Below, in pieces: positions 22,450 to 30,402 of a stretch of DNA of 30,402 nt. The notes beneath the pieces were generated by a model, which had not been told where the DNA came from, did no database searches, and saw nothing but the letters and a program-made list of their open reading frames with translations. Position 1 is the first letter of the stretch, and each line of letters begins with the position of its first letter. This DNA comes from CAMCFD01 sp965661355 (GTDB lineage: Bacteria; Pseudomonadota; Alphaproteobacteria; Rickettsiales; UBA1997). The position numbers and the translations under genes are program-made. The stretch spans positions 1-30,402 of the forward strand of contig CBFIDI010000018.1 in NCBI GenBank assembly GCA_965661355.1, given 5' to 3'.

Positions 22450-24108
22450 ATGTCAAAAGATATTCTATTTTCAAATGATGCTCGTACAAAAATAAGTGAC
22501 GGTGTAGATAAAATTGCAAATGCAGTTAAAGTAACCTTGGGGCCAAAAGGAAGAAATGTTGTGATTGAAAAATCATTTGGCGCACCAAGAATTACAAAAG
22601 ATGGTGTTTCTGTGGCTAAAGAGATTGACCTTGAGGACAGATTTGAAAATTTGGGTGCGCAAATGATCAAGGAAGTTGCCTCGAAAACTAATGATATTGC
22701 TGGCGATGGCACAACGACTTCTACTGTTTTGGCGCAATCAATAGTGCGTGAAGGAATTAAGTCGGTTGCGGCTGGATTAAACCCAATGGATCTTAAGCGC
22801 GGAATTGATTTGGCGGTTGAAGCTGTTGTTGCAGAAATCAAGAAAATGAGCAAAATAGTTAGTGGCCAAGAAGAAATTGCGCAAGTTGCTACAATTTCAG
22901 CTAATGGAGACAAAGAAATTGGTGAAAAAATAGCTGAAGCTGTGCAAAAAGTTGGCCCAGACAGTCCAATTACTGTTGAAGAAGCCAAAGGTCTTGACTT
23001 CGAGATGAATATTGTTGAAGGAATGAATTTTGACCGCGGTTATTTGTCGCCTTACTTTGTTACTAACAGCGAGAAAATGGTTGCCGACCTTGAAAATCCT
23101 TATATTCTATTGTTCGAGAAAAAAATATCTAACTTGCAACAAATGGTTCCTTTGCTTGAATCAATAGCGCAATCGAGCCGTCCACTTTTAATTATTGCTG
23201 AAGATATCGAAGGTGAAGCTTTGGCCGCTTTGGTTGTTAATAAACTTCGTGGTGGTCTAAAGGTTGCTGCTGTAAAAGCACCAGGTTTTGGTGACAGAAG
23301 AAAAGCAATGATGGAAGATATTGCCAGCTTAACTGGCGGACAGTTAATCTCGGAAGATCTTGGTTTGAAGCTTGAAAATGTTACTTTAGAACAGCTTGGT
23401 GAAACTAAAAAAGTGGTTATTACCAAAGATGACACAACAATTGTTGATGGCGCCGGGTCTAAAGAAGATGTTAAGGCGAGGTGTGAATCGATTAAAAGGC
23501 AAATTGAAGAAACCTCTTCAGATTATGATAAAGAAAAGCTCCAAGAGCGTTTAGCTAAGCTTTCAGGTGGGGTTGCCATTTTAAAAGTTGGTGGAGCTAC
23601 TGAAATGGAAGTCAAAGAGAAGAAAGATCGCGTTGAAGACGCTTTGGCCGCAACCCGTGCGGCAATGCAAGAGGGTGTTGTTGCTGGCGGCGGTTCTGCT
23701 TTGATAAACGCTGGTAAGGTTCTTGCGGGTCTTAAGGGTGAAAATAGTGACCAAGTTGCTGGAATTGGCATTATTAAAAAAGTTGTAAGAGCTCCAATTC
23801 GCCAAATTGCTGAAAATGCTGGTTTTGACGGCGCCGTTGTTGCCAACGAGGTTGAATCTAAAAATGATGCTTCTTATGGTTACGATGCGCAAAATAACAA
23901 ATATGGCGACATGTTCAAGTTAGGAATTGTCGATCCTGCAAAAGTTGTTAGAACTGCATTGCAAGATGCATCTTCAATTGCTGGATTATTAATTACTACT
24001 GAATCTGCTATTGTTGAGCGCAAATCAGACGACGAAGGCTCCGCTTCTGGTGCAATGCCAGGTGGTGGAATGGGTGGAATGGGCGGAATGCCAGGAATGG
24101 GATTTTAA
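22450..24108 (+). CDS. groEL: Chaperonin GroEL
   Basis: The 552-residue 60-kDa chaperonin. Typical segments are VTLGPKGRNVVIEKSFGAP (residues 29-47), the ATP-binding GDGTTTSTVLAQ, the apical-domain stretch GYLSPYFVTNSEKM, AAVKAPGFGDRRKAMMEDIA, and EGVVAGGGSALI. The tail ends with the Gly-Met-rich repeat MPGGGMGGMGGMPGMGF expected of group I chaperonins. It is the second gene of the groESL operon and is followed by a strong terminator 33 bases after the stop. Its codon use is less AT-biased than neighbouring spacers, as expected for a highly expressed gene. Confidence 0.99.
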   Translation: MSKDILFSNDARTKISDGVDKIANAVKVTLGPKGRNVVIEKSFGAPRITKDGVSVAKEIDLEDRFENLGAQMIKEVASKTNDIAGDGTTTSTVLAQSIVREGIKSVAAGLNPMDLKRGIDLAVEAVVAEIKKMSKIVSGQEEIAQVATISANGDKEIGEKIAEAVQKVGPDSPITVEEAKGLDFEMNIVEGMNFDRGYLSPYFVTNSEKMVADLENPYILLFEKKISNLQQMVPLLESIAQSSRPLLIIAEDIEGEALAALVVNKLRGGLKVAAVKAPGFGDRRKAMMEDIASLTGGQLISEDLGLKLENVTLEQLGETKKVVITKDDTTIVDGAGSKEDVKARCESIKRQIEETSSDYDKEKLQERLAKLSGGVAILKVGGATEMEVKEKKDRVEDALAATRAAMQEGVVAGGGSALINAGKVLAGLKGENSDQVAGIGIIKKVVRAPIRQIAENAGFDGAVVANEVESKNDASYGYDAQNNKYGDMFKLGIVDPAKVVRTALQDASSIAGLLITTESAIVERKSDDEGSASGAMPGGGMGGMGGMPGMGF

Positions 24109-24141
24109 CCACCTGAAAACTAACTAGCTCTAATTAACTGC

Positions 24142-24179
24142 AAAAAAGGTCAGATCCTTAACGGGTTCTGGCCTTTTTT
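24142..24179 (+). terminator. Rho-independent terminator of groESL
   Basis: A stem of AAAAAAGGTCAGATCC (24142-24157) pairs with GGGTTCTGGCCTTTTTT (24163-24179), with one G-T pair and one mismatch, and a short loop. The T-run completes a classic terminator right after groEL. Confidence 0.92.
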
Positions 24180-25171
24180 GTATATTGTAACTAATTATTA
24201 TGAGGCAAACCTCAATTTTAAATATAAATCTATATGTCTAATTTAGTTGCTAAATCCGTTATGAAAATATCAATAAAGAATTCAATATGACTTGCTTTGG
24301 CCAATAAATTATTAAAATGGGACTGTGTATTAAATGATAAAATTCAATAAAGCCAAATTAACGCAATATATTGTGAAAAAAGATTATTAAAAAATGAAAA
24401 CCTTATCTAAAATATGCTTTTAGAATTTTATGATGATTTTTTGCTAAAATTGATGAAATATTTATTTTACTTTGAAGGTGTCAATTAATACTAAATATCA
24501 AAATATAAGTTAAGTAGTTATTACAAAGTTTTTGATGGTGAAATTAATAACTAAATTATAACGGATAAAGCGGCGTCTAAAACAAGAGGGGTGAAAATAA
24601 AGTGAGGTAATTTTTTGAGATCAGGACAAAATATTCTCTTTTAACGAGAAATCATAAAAGTTTAGTCATTCATTGTAATGCGCTGTCAATTTTTTAATAA
24701 TTTTTACTGAAAATATTTTTTAAATGTAAACTATGGGTAAAACGAGTTCAGTTTTAAATATTTCCTTATGTTAAATAGTGTAATTAAAAAAATCAGTGAT
24801 GTTTTGGTTGTGAATTTAGTTATTGAGGCATAATAAGCAAATAAATGTCTAAATTTGTATATTTGTATTAATTTCTACTGTTGGTTATTTTTTAAGAAAA
24901 ATATATTAAGTGAAAAATCTTGAAGTGGTTTAAGCGATAAAATTTCTATTTAATTGGCTTAAAAGGTAAAAGTTAAAAATATATAGACAATTAATTAGTT
25001 TAATATTGAGTTGCTTTTGTTGATTTGAAAGAGAATTTTAAGATTGGCGATAGGCTTTTATTATGCTTAAAAGTAAGTGATGGCGGAATTTTTAAAAAAA
25101 TAACTGGTAATTGACATTTTGCAAAAAATAAATATAATCTAAGAAAATAATATCAACTAAAATCAACAAAA
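24180..25171. other. Almost 1-kb gene-free spacer between groEL and ppa
   Basis: Frames here are cut by stops throughout; no protein motif, tRNA or clear RNA fold was recognised. Some parts resemble other gaps, for example TATAACGGATAAAGCGGC near 24557-24574 and TTATGGCGGATAAATTAGC near 27577-27595. This is consistent with decayed or degenerate repeated non-coding DNA. The ppa promoter occupies its right end. Confidence 0.5.
25111..25138 (+). promoter_or_regulatory. Near-consensus sigma-70 promoter for ppa
   Basis: TTGACA (25111-25116) and TATAAT (25133-25138) are exact consensus boxes with a 16-base spacer, 33 bases before the ppa ATG. This is the best vegetative promoter visible in the window. 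Confidence 0.85.
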
Positions 25172-25699
25172 ATGAATATTGACAAAATTAAAGTCGGCGA
25201 CGATGCTCCAAACAAGGTTAATGTAATTATCGAAGTTCCAATGAATTCTGATCCGGTAAAGTATGAAATGGACAAAGATTCGGGCGCTATATTTGTTGAC
25301 AGATTTTTAGCAACGCCAATGTATTATCCATGTAATTATGGATTTGTTCCACATACATTATCTGACGATGGCGACCCTTGTGATGTTTTGGTTGTGAGCG
25401 ATTATGCTGTTACTCCGACCAGTGTTATTTCGGCCAAGCCAATTGGGGTTTTGATTATGGAAGATGAAAAGGGCATGGACGAGAAAATTATAGCGGTTCC
25501 AGCGGCAAAGCTAAACTCAAAATATGAAAATATTGAATCTTACCAAGATCTAGAAAAGGGTTTGCTCGATAAAATATCTCATTTTTTTGAAAGATATAAA
25601 GATCTTGAAAAGGGTAAATGGGTAAAAATAAAGGGTTTTGAAGGTGCTGAAAAGGCAAAATCTCTTATTTTAGAAGGAATAAAAAGAAATTCAGAATAA
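25172..25699 (+). CDS. ppa: Inorganic pyrophosphatase (family I)
   Basis: A 175-residue cytoplasmic enzyme that hydrolyses pyrophosphate to drive biosynthesis. Family I signatures are present: NVIIEVPMNSDPVKYEMDK (residues 18-36), VDRFLATPMYYPCNYGFVPHTLSDDGDPCDVLV containing the D-G-D-P-x-D metal site, EDEKGMDEKIIAVP, and the late LEKGKWVKIKGFEG. Length equals that of other bacterial PPases. It is a single-gene unit with a consensus promoter, consistent with constitutive expression. Confidence 0.97.
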   Translation: MNIDKIKVGDDAPNKVNVIIEVPMNSDPVKYEMDKDSGAIFVDRFLATPMYYPCNYGFVPHTLSDDGDPCDVLVVSDYAVTPTSVISAKPIGVLIMEDEKGMDEKIIAVPAAKLNSKYENIESYQDLEKGLLDKISHFFERYKDLEKGKWVKIKGFEGAEKAKSLILEGIKRNSE

Positions 25700-25814
25700 A
25701 AGCGTCAATTAATATTTTTCTCTTTTATAATTAAGGTTTAGAACTAAGTTTTAACCCCTTTTTAAAAATATAAAGGCGTTAAATAACTAGTAACACCTAA
25801 TAATTTAAGTAAAA

Positions 25815-26501
25815 ATGAGTGAAATTTCTTCATCGTCAATGTTAAACTTAGTAAAGCAGGCTGATGTGGTGGTACAATCGGTAATGGCTTTACTTGCTTT
25901 TGCTTCTGTAATTTCTTGGGCGTTAATTTTTGACAAAATTGTTAAGTTCATGATTTTAAAATCACGAAGCGATAGGTTTGAGCATATTTTTGAAAATAAT
26001 ATGATCGAAAATGTTTATAAGAAAGTTCTTATCAGTAAAGGCCACCCTATGTCATCGGTTTTTATGGGCTGTATACAAGAATGGAGGTCTAATGATATAA
26101 ATCAAATAATTGAAAATGGCGCCGAAAAAAAATCATCATTAAAAGAAAGGCTTTATCTTGCTAGTCAAATTGCCTCAAGGAGGTCTGTTGCAAAGCTTGA
26201 ATCTGGCCTTAGTCTTTTGGCAATTATTGGATCGTCAGCTCCTTTTATTGGTCTTTTTGGTACCGTTTGGGGTATTTTAAATAGCTTTCAAGGTATTGCG
26301 GTGTCAAAAAATACTAGCCTAGAAGTTGTGGCTCCTGGAATTGCCGAGGCTTTGTTGGCAACCGCAATTGGTCTTTTTGCGGCAATTCCGGCTTCGTTTT
26401 TTTACAATATATTTTTATCAAAAATCAACGAATTTAATGAAAGGTTAGAGTCTTTTTCAATGTCTTTACTTAACCTGCTTTCGCATGAATTAGAAAGTTG
26501 A
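25815..26501 (+). CDS. tolQ: TolQ-type proton channel protein (MotA/TolQ/ExbB family)
   Basis: A 228-residue inner-membrane protein with three helices. The N-terminal helix is ALLAFASVISWALIFDKIVKF. The two C-terminal helices are GLSLLAIIGSSAPFIGLFGTVWGILNSF (with the conserved GLFGTVWGI) and APGIAEALLATAIGLFAAIPASFFYN. TolQ with TolR forms the motor that uses the proton gradient to drive TolA/Pal and keep the outer membrane attached during division. Length and motif favour TolQ over ExbB. TolR normally follows directly, but here a minus-strand TauE/SafE gene does, so tolR must be elsewhere or absent. Confidence 0.92.
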   Translation: MSEISSSSMLNLVKQADVVVQSVMALLAFASVISWALIFDKIVKFMILKSRSDRFEHIFENNMIENVYKKVLISKGHPMSSVFMGCIQEWRSNDINQIIENGAEKKSSLKERLYLASQIASRRSVAKLESGLSLLAIIGSSAPFIGLFGTVWGILNSFQGIAVSKNTSLEVVAPGIAEALLATAIGLFAAIPASFFYNIFLSKINEFNERLESFSMSLLNLLSHELES

Positions 26502-26542
26502 TTATCGTTGTTTTTATTATCTGAATTTCCTATAAAATATCT

Positions 26543-27253
26543 TTATTTGAATAAAAAGACTATACCTGCAAATAAAGTCATGGTACCAACCAATTTCTTG
26601 AAGAATTTTTCATCTATTTTTAAATGTATTTTAAACCCTAAGAATATCGTAAAAAATATCGGAATTATACTCCACCAAATATTGAAAAAGAAGCTTGGCT
26701 CTATTTCTTTTTGAATTAATAATTGAGCAAATCTAATTAGGTTAAAAGTTACAAAAAGAGAAGCCATAGTGGTTCTTAATTCTGATTTAGTTTTAAATTC
26801 TGGCTTTAATGCATTAACAAATAAGGGTCCGCCAATTCCTAGAATTCCGTGGGTTACGCCCCCAAAAAATAGTAAGAATTTCTTAAAAAATTTAGGAAAT
26901 TTCAAATTGTCAAAAAATATCACTTTACCAGATAAAATAATTGATAAGATCCCTAAAATTGTAAAAAGAGTATCAGATGAAATTTTAGCAAAAGCAAAAG
27001 CGCCAATTAAAGTTCCTAAAAAACAAATTGGCAAAGATGAGAAAAAAGTTTTTTTATTGAAGTTTTTATGGTCTGAATAAATTATGTAAGCGCTGGAACA
27101 GGTTCCGATGTATAGGCCTGCGATTACCATATTTTTAATATCGATGAAAAACCCTAAAATTGCGTAAGCTATGAGGCCGCCGCCAAATCCGATTATGCTT
27201 TCGATAAAAAATCCTACTGCAAATGCGAAGGTAATCAGCAAAGCTGTTGGCAT
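26543..27253 (-). CDS. TauE/SafE-family membrane exporter, short form
   Basis: Integral membrane protein of 236 residues with about seven or eight helices. The two family glycine motifs are seen: FFIESIIGFGGGLIAYAILGFF (about residues 16-37) and GGVTHGILGIGGPLFVNAL (about 131-149). The loop GTCSSAYIIYSDHKNF carries two residues (Cys52, Ser53) of possible interest. It is the second member of this family here; compared with the gene at 5992-6942 it is shorter and lacks the long central loop. It converges with tolQ 41 bases away. Substrate is unknown; sulfur-containing anions are the family norm. Confidence 0.85.
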   Translation of the reverse strand: MPTALLITFAFAVGFFIESIIGFGGGLIAYAILGFFIDIKNMVIAGLYIGTCSSAYIIYSDHKNFNKKTFFSSLPICFLGTLIGAFAFAKISSDTLFTILGILSIILSGKVIFFDNLKFPKFFKKFLLFFGGVTHGILGIGGPLFVNALKPEFKTKSELRTTMASLFVTFNLIRFAQLLIQKEIEPSFFFNIWWSIIPIFFTIFLGFKIHLKIDEKFFKKLVGTMTLFAGIVFLFK

Positions 27254-27786
27254 CTTATTTTAAAATGATGTTAATATTTATATTTTTTCAAAAATTATTA
27301 AGAAAAACTATATTGCAAAATGAATATTATTCAATAAAAATATAAATATTAAATATTCGTTATATCATTTAAAGTTTATAATTTACCTTTTATGGGGTTA
27401 AAAAATTTCATCAAAAAAACTATTATCCAAAACAGGTAATGTCACCTTATATATTACAGAAGTTTTGGCGATGATTTTATTGATTAGGCATTAACTTAAT
27501 TTGATCATAATTTGTTAGCAAAAGTGAATTATAGCTTGGATTTTATTGATTTTTGACGATTAATTTGATAGTTAAGTTATGGCGGATAAATTAGCATTTA
27601 AATAAAGGACTTGATATTATATTGTATTTGCAAAAAATCTTCAGATTTCGCAATATTTTTCTTTCTTTAAACTATTTTTGATTTATAATATCGAGAATAT
27701 ATCATATTATTGAGTCTTATGGAATATATTTATCTTCAGGTCTGAAATTCATAGGGTGCAGCAAACAAAAACTGTAAAGAAAATAA
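27254..27786. other. Gene-free AT-rich spacer upstream of the porin-like gene
   Basis: This 533-base stretch lies between two divergent genes. No credible reading frame or RNA gene is seen. TTGATATTATATTG near 27611 may be part of a promoter. Two short blocks resemble blocks in the spacers at 10.7 kb and 24.56 kb, as noted there. Confidence 0.5.
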
Positions 27787-28992
27787 ATGAAATCGTTAAA
27801 TCTTATTAAAATATTAACAATATTAGCAATTTTTTTTGCTAAGCCAGCATTTAGCCTTCATGCAATAAAGCCAAATTTTGAAAAATCTGATGATTCAAAA
27901 TTAGAAATTTATAATAGAATATTGGTTGACAATGTTAATTCTAAAACATATTCGGCGACCGATAGAAAAGATGAATATAAAAACAGCTTTGCCCGATTTG
28001 ACCTTGTGACCAATGTTAAATATGATAAAAATTGGTTTTTATATTTTAATTATCGCGTTCAGGAAGATCCGTCGCAAATTAGCGAAGTTAGTCGCAGAAA
28101 TAATTTGCCAAATGGTGGCGGCGATAAATCTTACGAAAATCACTTTGGCCTTGCTCGAGAGTTATATTTTGGTTATGAAAATGACAATTTTAAAGTTTAT
28201 GGCGGAAAGTTTAGGCCGGCGTTTGGTCGTGCTTGGCTTTTAGGAAGGGGGATTTGGACGCAAGATTTATCTGTTAATTATATGCAGCTTGAAAGACTTG
28301 GTCTTGGCGCGATTTTAAAAGCTGGTGATAAAAAAACAACCGGCAGATATAATTTTGGGTTTAGCTCTTATACTCAAGATACAAAAAATTTAGACAATAG
28401 CCAAATTACTACTCGCGATCCTGCATTGAAGTCAGAGGGTTTGGCTGGTCAAGAAAGAGGTTTTAATTCATATAATGCGCATATGGACATAAATTTTGAT
28501 TTTGGCAAAAAAGAAAAGATTTTCTATCGCCTTGCATATAGCCGCCTTGGGGCTAATAATAGACAGGCGATATCAACAATATCGGGCAATAAAATAGAAG
28601 ATCAAAAAGGTTTGAGCGCTACGATAATTTACAATTATCCATTATCTAATAAAATTGAAGCCAGTAACTTAGTTGAATATGTCGATCTTAAAAATATAAA
28701 TGGCAATTCTGATTTAACGGATCAATATTTCAATATTAACACAATTTTAACTTACAATAAAAACTGGAATATTACGCTTGGAGTTGCAAATCAAAAGCGA
28801 ATAAATCATTCTGAAAATGGTTTTGATAGGCAAGAATCAGAAATTTCTGCGGGTTATACATTTTTTAAGACTGCTTTTTTCGACAAATTTCAACTTCAAT
28901 TTGGCCATAAACATGAAAGAAGTGACAATAAAATAAATGTTAGAAAAAGAAATATTTATGGTTTAATGTTGAGATATATTAAATGGTTTTAA
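27787..28992 (+). CDS. Outer-membrane beta-barrel, porin-like
   Basis: A 401-residue exported protein. It has a signal peptide (KSLNLIKILTILAIFFAKPAFS, cleavage about residue 24) and then many alternating strands typical of a barrel, such as WFLYFNYRVQED, RELYFGYENDNFKVYGGKF, LGLGAILKAGDKKT, YNFGFSSYTQ, IFYRLAYSRLG and NIYGLMLRYIKWF. The last residue is Phe, the usual outer-membrane insertion signal. It resembles general or phosphate/OprP-like porins by layout only; no specific family motif was recognised. It is followed after 10 bases by hisG, so they may share a transcript, which would be an unusual pairing. Confidence 0.8.
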   Translation: MKSLNLIKILTILAIFFAKPAFSLHAIKPNFEKSDDSKLEIYNRILVDNVNSKTYSATDRKDEYKNSFARFDLVTNVKYDKNWFLYFNYRVQEDPSQISEVSRRNNLPNGGGDKSYENHFGLARELYFGYENDNFKVYGGKFRPAFGRAWLLGRGIWTQDLSVNYMQLERLGLGAILKAGDKKTTGRYNFGFSSYTQDTKNLDNSQITTRDPALKSEGLAGQERGFNSYNAHMDINFDFGKKEKIFYRLAYSRLGANNRQAISTISGNKIEDQKGLSATIIYNYPLSNKIEASNLVEYVDLKNINGNSDLTDQYFNINTILTYNKNWNITLGVANQKRINHSENGFDRQESEISAGYTFFKTAFFDKFQLQFGHKHERSDNKINVRKRNIYGLMLRYIKWF

Positions 28993-29002
28993 CTAAAAAA
29001 AG

Positions 29003-29638
29003 ATGAAAAAAATATTATTTGCAGTTCCAAAAGGAAGAATCTTAAAAGACTTAGGGCCAAAGCTAAAAAAAGCAGGAATAAATCCGGAGAAAGATTTTTT
29101 TAATGAAAATTCTAGAAAGATAATTTTTACAACAAATCATAAAAATCTAGAAATTTTAAAGGTTAGGAGTTTTGATGTTGCAACCTTCGTTAAATATGGC
29201 GCTTGTGATGTCGGTGTTTGTGGTCGAGATGTTTTTTCGGAATTTTCTTCCTCAGAAATTTATCCGCTTTTAGATTTAAATATTGGCGGATGTCGTTTAA
29301 GTTTGGCCAAGCCAAAAGATATGCTAAATTCTGATTTGTCTAATATTAGCCATGTTAGAGTTGCTTCTAAATATATAAATTTAACCAAAGATTTTTTTGC
29401 CAAAAAGAATATTCAAGCAGAAATAATAAAGTTAAATGGCGCAATGGAAATAGCGCCAAAATTAGGATTAAGTAATTTTATTGTTGATTTGGTGGATAGT
29501 GGTAAAACTTTAGCGGAAAATAATATGCAAGAAGTTGAAACTATAATGGAAGTTACTTCATTTTTTATTGCCAACAGAACGGCCTTTAAGACAAAAAATA
29601 TCGAAGTTAATTCATTAATTAAATTATTTAGTGATTAA
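29003..29638 (+). CDS. hisG: ATP phosphoribosyltransferase, short form
   Basis: A 211-residue enzyme for the first step of histidine synthesis, joining ATP and PRPP. Typical segments are FAVPKGRILKDLGPKL (residues 6-21), DVATFVKYGACDVGVCGRDV (58-77), LPLLDL-like YPLLDLNIGGCRLSLA, HVRVASKYINLTKDFF, and IVDLVDSGKTLAENNM containing the PRPP-binding D-L-V-x-S-G-x-T-L. The C-terminal regulatory ACT-like domain of the long form is missing, so the protein should need HisZ as partner. No other his gene is in the window. The start follows the porin-like gene closely, and the end overlaps the next frame by 8 bases. Confidence 0.94.
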   Translation: MKKILFAVPKGRILKDLGPKLKKAGINPEKDFFNENSRKIIFTTNHKNLEILKVRSFDVATFVKYGACDVGVCGRDVFSEFSSSEIYPLLDLNIGGCRLSLAKPKDMLNSDLSNISHVRVASKYINLTKDFFAKKNIQAEIIKLNGAMEIAPKLGLSNFIVDLVDSGKTLAENNMQEVETIMEVTSFFIANRTAFKTKNIEVNSLIKLFSD

Positions 29639-30402
29639 ATTCTTTAGAAAAATACATCGTAATATAATTAATATCTTGTTGATTGCCTCTTTTTGTTTGT
29701 TGCCAACAACAAGCTCATTTGCGATTTACGAAGGGATTAGAGACAATACTTACTATGGGCAAGATACTTGGAGTAGAAACGGGGGAAGTTGTTCAACCGG
29801 GGAAATTCCATTTAACCCTTTATCTACAAACAAAGATGCTAACTGGAAATTCGATAACCCAACATGTATAGGATTTATAACTGGTCTTGGTGCCTCTATG
29901 GTTGTAGCTGGAAAGTTTAATGATGTCGTATGTGCTCCAACCAATATATATGGTAGTTATCCTGATTATGTGAAAACAATCTCTAAAAATGGCCCAGAAG
30001 ATCCTGTGATAGGAATTAGCACTACTTATAAAATTGCATCAAGAACATATCTTTGCGCAAGAAGGTCAAGTGAAATTGCTATAGCCAGCTCTGCTGTTAG
30101 TGCCGCTTGCCCTGCTGGCGGACCACTCTCCCCATCTTGTATAGGTGCTCAAACAGAACTAGGTAAGGCGACGGCTGATGCTACTAGATGCTGCGCTGCT
30201 TATTCTGCATATTTTGCGGTGGTTACCGCTGGAATTTCGGCGCTTGCAATTATCCATGCCATGGCTAATAATAGCTATAAAAAAGCTAGAATATGCGGCC
30301 ATAATTGGAATGTTTGGAAAAAGTTCGATATTAATGGCGATGAAATCTCGTCAAATTCTGGCGGTGGCTGGTGGCGCAAAACATCAGGAAAGGGCTCTTA
30401 TC
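29631..30402 (+). CDS. Cys-rich exported protein, N-terminal part (runs off window); possible secretion-system component
   Basis: A frame of 257 codons begins at GTG 29631, overlapping the hisG stop, and continues open to the window end. It opens with a signal peptide (IKFFRKIHRN, hydrophobic core, TTSSFA at about residues 25-31). The following part is rich in Cys (about ten in 220 residues, including a CC pair) and has Trp/Gly blocks. A hydrophobic stretch AYFAVVTAGISALAIIHAMA lies near residues 197-216, and a CGHNWNVWKKF block comes after it. The layout (signal peptide, Cys-rich outside part, membrane helix) is reminiscent of large VirB6/TrbL-like proteins of Rickettsiales type IV secretion, but I cannot confirm that family. 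Other short frames in this region are shadows. Reality of the gene is well supported; function is not. Confidence 0.65.
   Translation, partial: MIKFFRKIHRNIINILLIASFCLLPTTSSFAIYEGIRDNTYYGQDTWSRNGGSCSTGEIPFNPLSTNKDANWKFDNPTCIGFITGLGASMVVAGKFNDVVCAPTNIYGSYPDYVKTISKNGPEDPVIGISTTYKIASRTYLCARRSSEIAIASSAVSAACPAGGPLSPSCIGAQTELGKATADATRCCAAYSAYFAVVTAGISALAIIHAMANNSYKKARICGHNWNVWKKFDINGDEISSNSGGGWWRKTSGKGSY

Noticed and set aside
22440..23892. Several open frames antisense to groES and groEL
   Set aside because: They mirror strongly conserved chaperonin codons and have no independent protein signature.
29683..29944. Two short frames inside the right-edge gene
   Set aside because: The GTG-started frame from 29631 is open to the window end, has a signal peptide and explains the whole region.
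1..30402. CRISPR arrays, tRNA or rRNA genes, insertion sequences
   Set aside because: No regularly spaced repeats, no tRNA-like T-loop sequences in a fitting context, no rRNA signature and no transposase motifs were seen by eye.

Overview
The window is strongly AT-rich and reads as an alphaproteobacterial chromosome, most likely of the order Rickettsiales or a close relative. This rests on the base composition, the small housekeeping clusters separated by long AT-rich non-coding gaps, the alphaproteobacterial style of groESL, yciB, TIGR02186 and DUF374 genes, and the many small lipoproteins. A short-form hisG and what looks like a split or truncated carB suggest a lineage with more biosynthetic ability than Rickettsia itself, but the taxonomy is inferred, not proven. 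No rRNA, tRNA, CRISPR array or insertion sequence was seen.

Left part (1-7.8 kb). The 5' half of a minus-strand carB-type gene that lacks its usual N-terminal half runs off the left edge. It is followed by a plus-strand MurU-like sugar nucleotidyltransferase. Next comes the most striking locus, a complete bufferin-type RiPP operon on the minus strand (about 1.4-4.0 kb). It has two different Cys-rich precursor peptides with signal peptides (BufA1/DUF2282 and a BufA2-like peptide), a DUF692/MNIO oxidative enzyme, its DUF2063 partner and a DoxX membrane protein. A divergent TetR-family regulator faces it, with a 20-bp palindromic operator in between. After it, a minus-strand run of ygfZ, a TauE/SafE exporter, a TIGR02186 exported protein and a universal stress protein forms a probable operon.

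Middle (8.3-21.5 kb). Five tandem paralogous small lipoproteins share a paired aromatic/Gly/Cys motif and belong to no family I recognise. Housekeeping genes follow: hemW, an FTR1 iron permease with a DUF374 acyltransferase, a PIF1-like helicase, a DsbA-like thiol oxidoreductase with a clear terminator, rnhB-tsaC, a small membrane protein with yciB, and ribD. Two Tyr/Pro-rich lipoproteins that resemble each other come next.

Right part (21.5-30.4 kb). grxC and groES-groEL (heat-shock-type promoter and strong terminator) precede an almost 1-kb gene-free gap. Beyond it are ppa with a near-consensus promoter, tolQ without tolR, a second TauE/SafE protein, an outer-membrane beta-barrel, and short-form hisG. 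The window ends in a GTG-started, Cys-rich exported protein that overlaps hisG and runs off the right edge.

A theme across the window is envelope and metal/thiol handling: bufferins (copper or other metal sequestration), FTR1 (iron), DsbA, glutaredoxin, YgfZ and two TauE-type exporters. The best candidates for little-described biology are the bufferin operon with its dual precursors and the five-gene lipoprotein array.
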